Assembly: GCA_029448655.1 (NCBI GenBank)
Contig: JACCLO010000011.1
Span: 1,860,001-1,924,000, forward strand
DNA length: 64,000 nucleotides
Direction: 5' to 3'
Origin: Wolfiporia cocos
Taxonomy: Eukaryota; Basidiomycota; Agaricomycetes; Polyporales; Phaeolaceae
Positions 59,540 to 64,000 of the stretch are shown here, piece after piece (position 1 is the stretch's first letter; every line of letters starts with the position of its first letter). The notes below the pieces were generated by a model. The model had not been told where the DNA came from and did not search any database. It worked only from the letters and a program-made list of their open reading frames with translations. The position numbers were made by a program, and so were the translations under genes.

Positions 59540-60583
59540 TTGACAGGGATTTGCTTGCTTGGGTACGTGCCATTGCTCAGTTCACCGTGCGGGGGTTATA
59601 TCCACCAGCAGCCACAGAAATCCCTCCGATGTCCGGCGATGTGTCTGCGAAGACTGATTACAGCCACCCCCTTCTTTTCCCGAAAACTTCGCAAAAGAGT
59701 AAGATCCGAATGTGGTTGCTATGCCGCTTAGTAAATGAGCATCTGTGCATTGTCCTGCGTGGTGGTGTATTCTTGGCACGCTATGTCTGTTTGAACATCC
59801 AGCTTCATCTTTTACTTGGATCCACCGCAGACTCTGCGGCCAAGCTTGCGAATATCGCTCGTGGAGGTTTCAATGCTAGTTACGTTCAATAATCGGGAGG
59901 CTTCCATATCATATACTTTCAGTAAGTGAAAGACAGATCACTTGAGCACATTCTAATAAATAAGCCTAGGTTCGGGTAGGCCTTCCCGTCCGAGGTAGGG
60001 GTCGGATGAAGATATCGATCGACCTGCAATTGCTTCAATAGATATCACATGAACGGCTATTACGTTCGCTGAAGAGTCTCAGACTAAAGATCGGCTGTTG
60101 TATCCTGAGGTATTGGGTTCCATTACATGCATACGACAGTCATATCAGGACATCAAGATCAAATCAGGCCTACGAGACTCCTAAGTATTGTCTATGCTGT
60201 GTTGAAGGGACTCCACATATCTCGAGTAGACACGCTGACGGCGGTGGCTTCCGTTAGATTTCTCTGACAGCCATCAGGCGAACAATTTGGATCTGTACGT
60301 GATACTCAATATGGGCGTCTGATTGAAAACTTCGTCGGTCAGTCACGTGTATATTCAATCGGTATATATGGTGCATCAAAAGAGTGCAAGGTTATCACTA
60401 GGCTCGACTTCTTGAATTATTTGTCTACCTCCTTTGCAACGCAGATCGTCATTTGGCACTATCCCGGCCCTCGCTGTTCCTCTCCCGCCGTCCCGTACGT
60501 TTGTGCTCATGATGCGCCCGGAAATACAGTAAGAGAAGCTGGCCATTGTATTGCGCAGCTCCTAACCGTTTGGCAGATTTCAG
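59540..60583. other. Intergenic region FIST/DUF6533
   Basis: About 1 kb without a supported gene; short frames only. Confidence 0.45.
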
Positions 60584-62063
60584 ATGAGCCAATATCTTAC
60601 ACTGGTCCCTTGTGGTGAGCTAAAGCTCAGACGATTAGACAATATACTGACAGTCGATATGTGCGCTAGTTGTATTATACTATGACTATATCTTGATTTT
60701 TCAACTAGAAGTTGAAAGAATCTGGAAATATCGGGGCGGGCTCACCTGGATTTCCTTCCTATATATTCTGAATCGATATCTTTCGTTGATCGGCCACATT
60801 CCTGTCATCTTCGAGTTATTTTTGAATTTCCACAGCGACGTATGTGCATCATGCTTTGGGCTATATGCAACTTGATTGACTTAAAGCGTTTGCCAGCGGT
60901 TAGTACCGTGCCTTCACAATGAACGCGAGGTCTGAGGTTGGTGTAGATGTGGATATCTCCAAACGTACCACCAATTCTTCCTTGTGGCAACTCAGGAATT
61001 AGCTGCGAGTAAGTAATGCAACGTTGGGCTCTTACCAAGAACCATAGGGTGATATCACCGTTTCATACACAACCAACAGTCTTGGCCACTATGCGCGTTT
61101 TTGCTCTCTATGAGCGCAGTAAACGAATGCTTTCGTTGCTGTTAGGCATCTGCTTGATTGCCGGTGTCATCACTATGGTGAGGATTGGTACTTTACAACC
61201 AGAGTTCGCTACCACGTCTGCATTCATTAGTGGTCTGTTGCACAATTTATGAAGCGCCAGATAGATGTCGAGGGCGGATCCGCATCGACGTCATTCGTAA
61301 CAAGAACATGTCTCCTGACTGTAACGCGTCATCAGTGTGTAGTAATCTAGTTGGGCTAGACGCTATGCTATTTCATCTAACTCGACCTTTGCAGGGCCTC
61401 CTGTGAGTCTAGACCAAGCTGCGCTCGCGCTATGGCTAACCAGGTAACCCGTATATCACAGATTTCGTTGCCTGCTGGAGTGTTGTGTTCTTATTTGATG
61501 TATCTGTGTTTTTCCTCACATTGGCAAGATCCGTAAAAGCTGTTTGGGCCTGCGAGGGCAAGCTGTTGAGGGCCATGCTACGGGACGGTGAGTTCTGACT
61601 TTGATTCTGTGAGCCAAAACGGACGAATGAATGCCATGGCGCAGGTGCACTTTACTTCATTGTTCTCGTTCTGTTTAATGGTTTGAATATTGCGGTCTTT
61701 GTTGTGAGTGAACTTGCCCCCAGCTTTGTCCACCGTAGTACTGATGACAACCATAGTGTGCTGATGTAAGCTGGGGCTGATCCTCTCCTTAAGAACCCCA
61801 TTTCATTTATAATTGATAGCCATACGCAAAGGCTTCGCTTACGACGGCAACTAACGTGTATGTCGCTCTCATTCTCGTCGTGCAATACCTTGACATCTGT
61901 TGATTGCGCCCATCATAGATTGTCCAGCATCCTGGTTTCTCGACTCGTTCTCAATTTGCGCGATCCGGATCTCTGTGTGAATGCCGGGCCGGCAGCATCA
62001 ACGCTTCAGTCTATGAGCTTTGCTATAAATACGCTTGATTATGACACAGCCTCACAGGTCTAG
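60584..62063 (+). CDS. DUF6533-type multi-pass membrane protein, one exon out of phase
   Basis: Exons read as 60584-60614, 60670-60839, about 60942-61008, 61080-61177, then fragments near 61470-61588, 61645-61700 and 61860-62063. Hallmarks of the basidiomycete DUF6533 family are clear: VLYYDYILIFQLEVERIWK, FLYILNRYLSLIGHIPVI, then CRCGYLQTYHQFFLVATQE, MRVFALYERSKRMLSLLLG, a hydrophobic WSVVFLFDVSVFFLTLARS helix, ALYFIVLVLFNGLNIAVFV, and SRLVLNLRDP near the end. Four or more membrane helices are visible. Function of the family is unknown; it is seven-helix-like and often duplicated. I could not join exon 2 (phase 0) to the CRCGYLQ exon in frame, so the gene may be damaged or use an unusual site. 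Confidence 0.62.
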
Positions 62064-62642
62064 GGCATTTCTACAGTACATCAGCGCTCATACTGCAGTA
62101 ACACTTCTCACAGTCTATGACACTGTCTGAAGAGCTACTATAGTACGGATTTGCACAATTTCCAGACGGAAATGAGAGGAGCATCATGTGGTGCAATAGT
62201 CTTGTGAGCCACTGTAGGTCCACGAAGATGATATTACTCTCCTTAGCTATAATTCAGCTCGACGTGCTAAATCCTGCTCCATCAGTAAATTACTACAATG
62301 AGCTGACGCTATGAACGACATCCTGCTCATTAACATGGTGGTGATTGCCGCTGGAACAAACCCGATGAGAGTCGACGCGTCGACGCGTCGCGATCCCGTG
62401 ATCGCGTTGTGCCCGTGATCGCATTACTGAGCGCCACACTTAGCGCGGTAAGTAAGCGCGCACTCTCGGACCGTCATTAATTCATTGTCGAAGGTCATCT
62501 GCCTTCGCTTTCTCGCCATCCCTTCTTGGCCGACAAACTACACAGGTCATATGAGCACGGCTACGCCTCAGAGGCAATCTCGTGCGACTCGCGCCCTCTC
62601 TACTCCTGTATCTACGCCCAGTCCAAGGCTTGAGTTGGCACG
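62064..62642. other. Intergenic region with palindrome
   Basis: Promoter region of the acyl-CoA synthetase. It contains an 18-bp perfect palindrome CGACGCGTCGACGCGTCG (62373-62390) overlapping a hairpin with 7-bp arms CGCGATC/GATCGCG (62389-62406). Confidence 0.5.
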
Positions 62643-64000
62643 ATGACTGAGATACATGGCCCAGGAGGCCCTCTGCCTACTATTCCGGATGATCTGACAG
62701 TCGTACAATTTATGCTTGATGCTGACCACATCTCGCGCCCGAAGGTGGTAGGTCCAAATGCGTGGCTCGTTGAGGATGCGACGGGAAGGAAGGTCACCAA
62801 AGAAGAGGTAGGTCTCAGCTGGGAATGGTCGGTTTGATGACTGAACGTGCCTCGGTGGGCGCTCAGATCCGCACTCGGGTGTTTGGTCTGGCGAACGAAC
62901 TGAGCGCGCGCTGGAGTATAAGTGAGTGGTGGTTACAACGTGCTTCTAAGTGCTTAGTGTCATTGACACTTGATATACAGAGGAAGACGATGTCGGCAGG
63001 TCTCCATCACCTCGAATGTTGTCACTGGAGCTTGACATGCAGCTGGATAGTCTGCATATTTAGCCCAAACCACATTGGTCAGTAATCCGTTGCTGTCGCT
63101 ATGACCCTTGCTCGTGCGCAAGCTGACGCAGAATGAATGTCGCAGATTACCCCATTGCGATCTGGCAAGTCCACTCGTTATATGGAACGCGCGTCAATCA
63201 TTTGCTGACTCTTCCCATATTAGGGCCGTGCACCGTCTGGGTGCTACCTTAACGTAGGTCTACTGCTCTGGCATTGCCGAAGTTGGAATAGTGTCGACAT
63301 TTGCATCTGTCGTAGGACGGCGAACCCCTCTTTCACTGCAAATGAGCTTGAGTACCAGCTCACTATAACCAAGGCTCAGGCAATCATTGCGCATCCCTCA
63401 GCCTTGTCTGTAGCGATAGATGCAGCGCGTGCAACGGGTATCGCAGCGGACCGTATTGCGTTGCTCGATCACCAGTCCCCGGTGAATACATCTACTGTGT
63501 ATCCAATGATCGACCAGCTGGTATCCGCAGGACTGTCGAAGCCCGCCTACTTTGTTGAGCGCAGGCTGCGCCCCGGCGAGGGTAAGACAAAGCTCGCATT
63601 TCTCAGTTTGTCGAGTGGTACGACGGGGCGGCCAAAGGTCGATATTCTAATCATATTTAATCATAGGGATTTGATAATTGATTGTCAGGAAAGGCGGTGT
63701 GCATACCCCATCATTCGCCCATTGCGAATGTTATCCAGATGGCACACCTGGCGAACTTGCAGACGGAGAGCTGGGAAACGAGGGCGTACCGTCCTGGGGA
63801 TGTCGCAATGGCATGTACGTTGTAGGTCTCCACTACGCACGTGCGCTCCAATCAGCTCACCTCTCCCAGTGTTACCATTCTACCGTAAGTTTGTTTTCGC
63901 TCTTTGGAAGTGAGTCAAGCACCTGATATACGAGAAGATATATATGGCCTCGTTGTAGTAATGCATTTCGCCATCTTTTACGGAGTACGATTGAGCCCAC
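62643..64000 (+). CDS. AMP-forming acyl-CoA synthetase (4CL-like), 3' end outside window
   Basis: First exon 62643-62807 (MTEIHGPGGPLPTIPDDLTV, typical 4-coumarate-CoA ligase-like start). Later exons read RTRVFGLANELSARW, CIFSPNHIDYPIAIWAVHRLGAT, TTANPSFTANELEYQL, and the AMP-binding signature LSLSSGTTGRPK near 63600-63640. Then come a second block VCIPHHSPIANVIQM...YRPGDVAMA and a start of VLPFY-type motif (LLPFY) at about 63881. The enzyme class adenylates a carboxylic acid and transfers it to CoA; aromatic or fatty substrate cannot be told. One intron (TG|gcaagt at about 63163) uses a GC donor, and another after EDDV also appears to. The gene continues past the right edge. Confidence 0.88.

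Noticed and set aside
1..64000. CRISPR arrays, operons and bacterial regulatory sites
   Set aside because: Intron-rich eukaryotic genes throughout; no regularly spaced identical repeats seen.

Overview
The window is nuclear DNA of a filamentous basidiomycete (Agaricomycetes, probably a polypore-like species). Genes are broken by many 50-60 bp introns. Recognisable proteins are fungal: UreG, Vip1, a Nud1/Cdc11-like septation scaffold, a TALE homeodomain factor, Usb1 and a DUF6533 membrane protein. A Ty1/copia element is present. Exon coordinates below come from reading splice sites and phases by eye, without transcript data.

Layout. 1-4.4 kb: 5' part of a copia retrotransposon on the minus strand, its gag-pol frame open to the left edge. 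4.8-7.6 kb: left arm of an inverted duplication (GNAT acetyltransferase +, epoxide hydrolase EH1 -). 8.5-11.1 kb: ureG (+) converging on vip1 (-). 11.1-20.6 kb: about 9.4 kb without a gene I can support; 15-20.5 kb of it is strikingly GC-rich. 20.6-29.3 kb: homeodomain gene and Nud1/Cdc11-like gene, both minus. 29.3-35.1 kb: no convincing gene. 35.1-36.6 kb: an unrecognised proline/serine/arginine-rich protein (-). 36.6-40.0 kb: no gene seen. 40.0-42.9 kb: right arm of the inverted duplication (EH2 +, broken GNAT -). 43.1-50.4 kb: broken class-II glutamine amidotransferase (-), METTL25-like methyltransferase (-), third epoxide hydrolase EH3 (+), Usb1 (+). 50.4-54.3 kb: gene-poor. 54.3-64 kb: RING-H2 protein, FIST-domain protein, DUF6533 membrane protein and the 5' part of an AMP-forming acyl-CoA synthetase, all plus.

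The main structural signal is the pair of about 2.8 kb inverted arms, some 32 kb apart, each carrying an EH gene and a GNAT gene. Decay is reciprocal. In the left arm GNAT is intact, but EH1 has lost the splice donor of intron 6 (GG instead of GC/GT). In the right arm EH2 is intact, but GNAT carries a 1-bp deletion and an in-frame stop. EH3, 5 kb further right, keeps the same eight-exon structure with a normal GT donor. The locus thus holds three microsomal-type epoxide hydrolases at different ages.

The remaining genes are mostly unlinked housekeeping functions: nickel insertion into urease (UreG), U6 snRNA 3' processing (Usb1), septation/mitotic exit signalling (Nud1-like), transcription (homeodomain), ubiquitination (RING) and carboxylate activation (acyl-CoA synthetase). 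I see no metabolic cluster logic beyond the epoxide hydrolase duplications.
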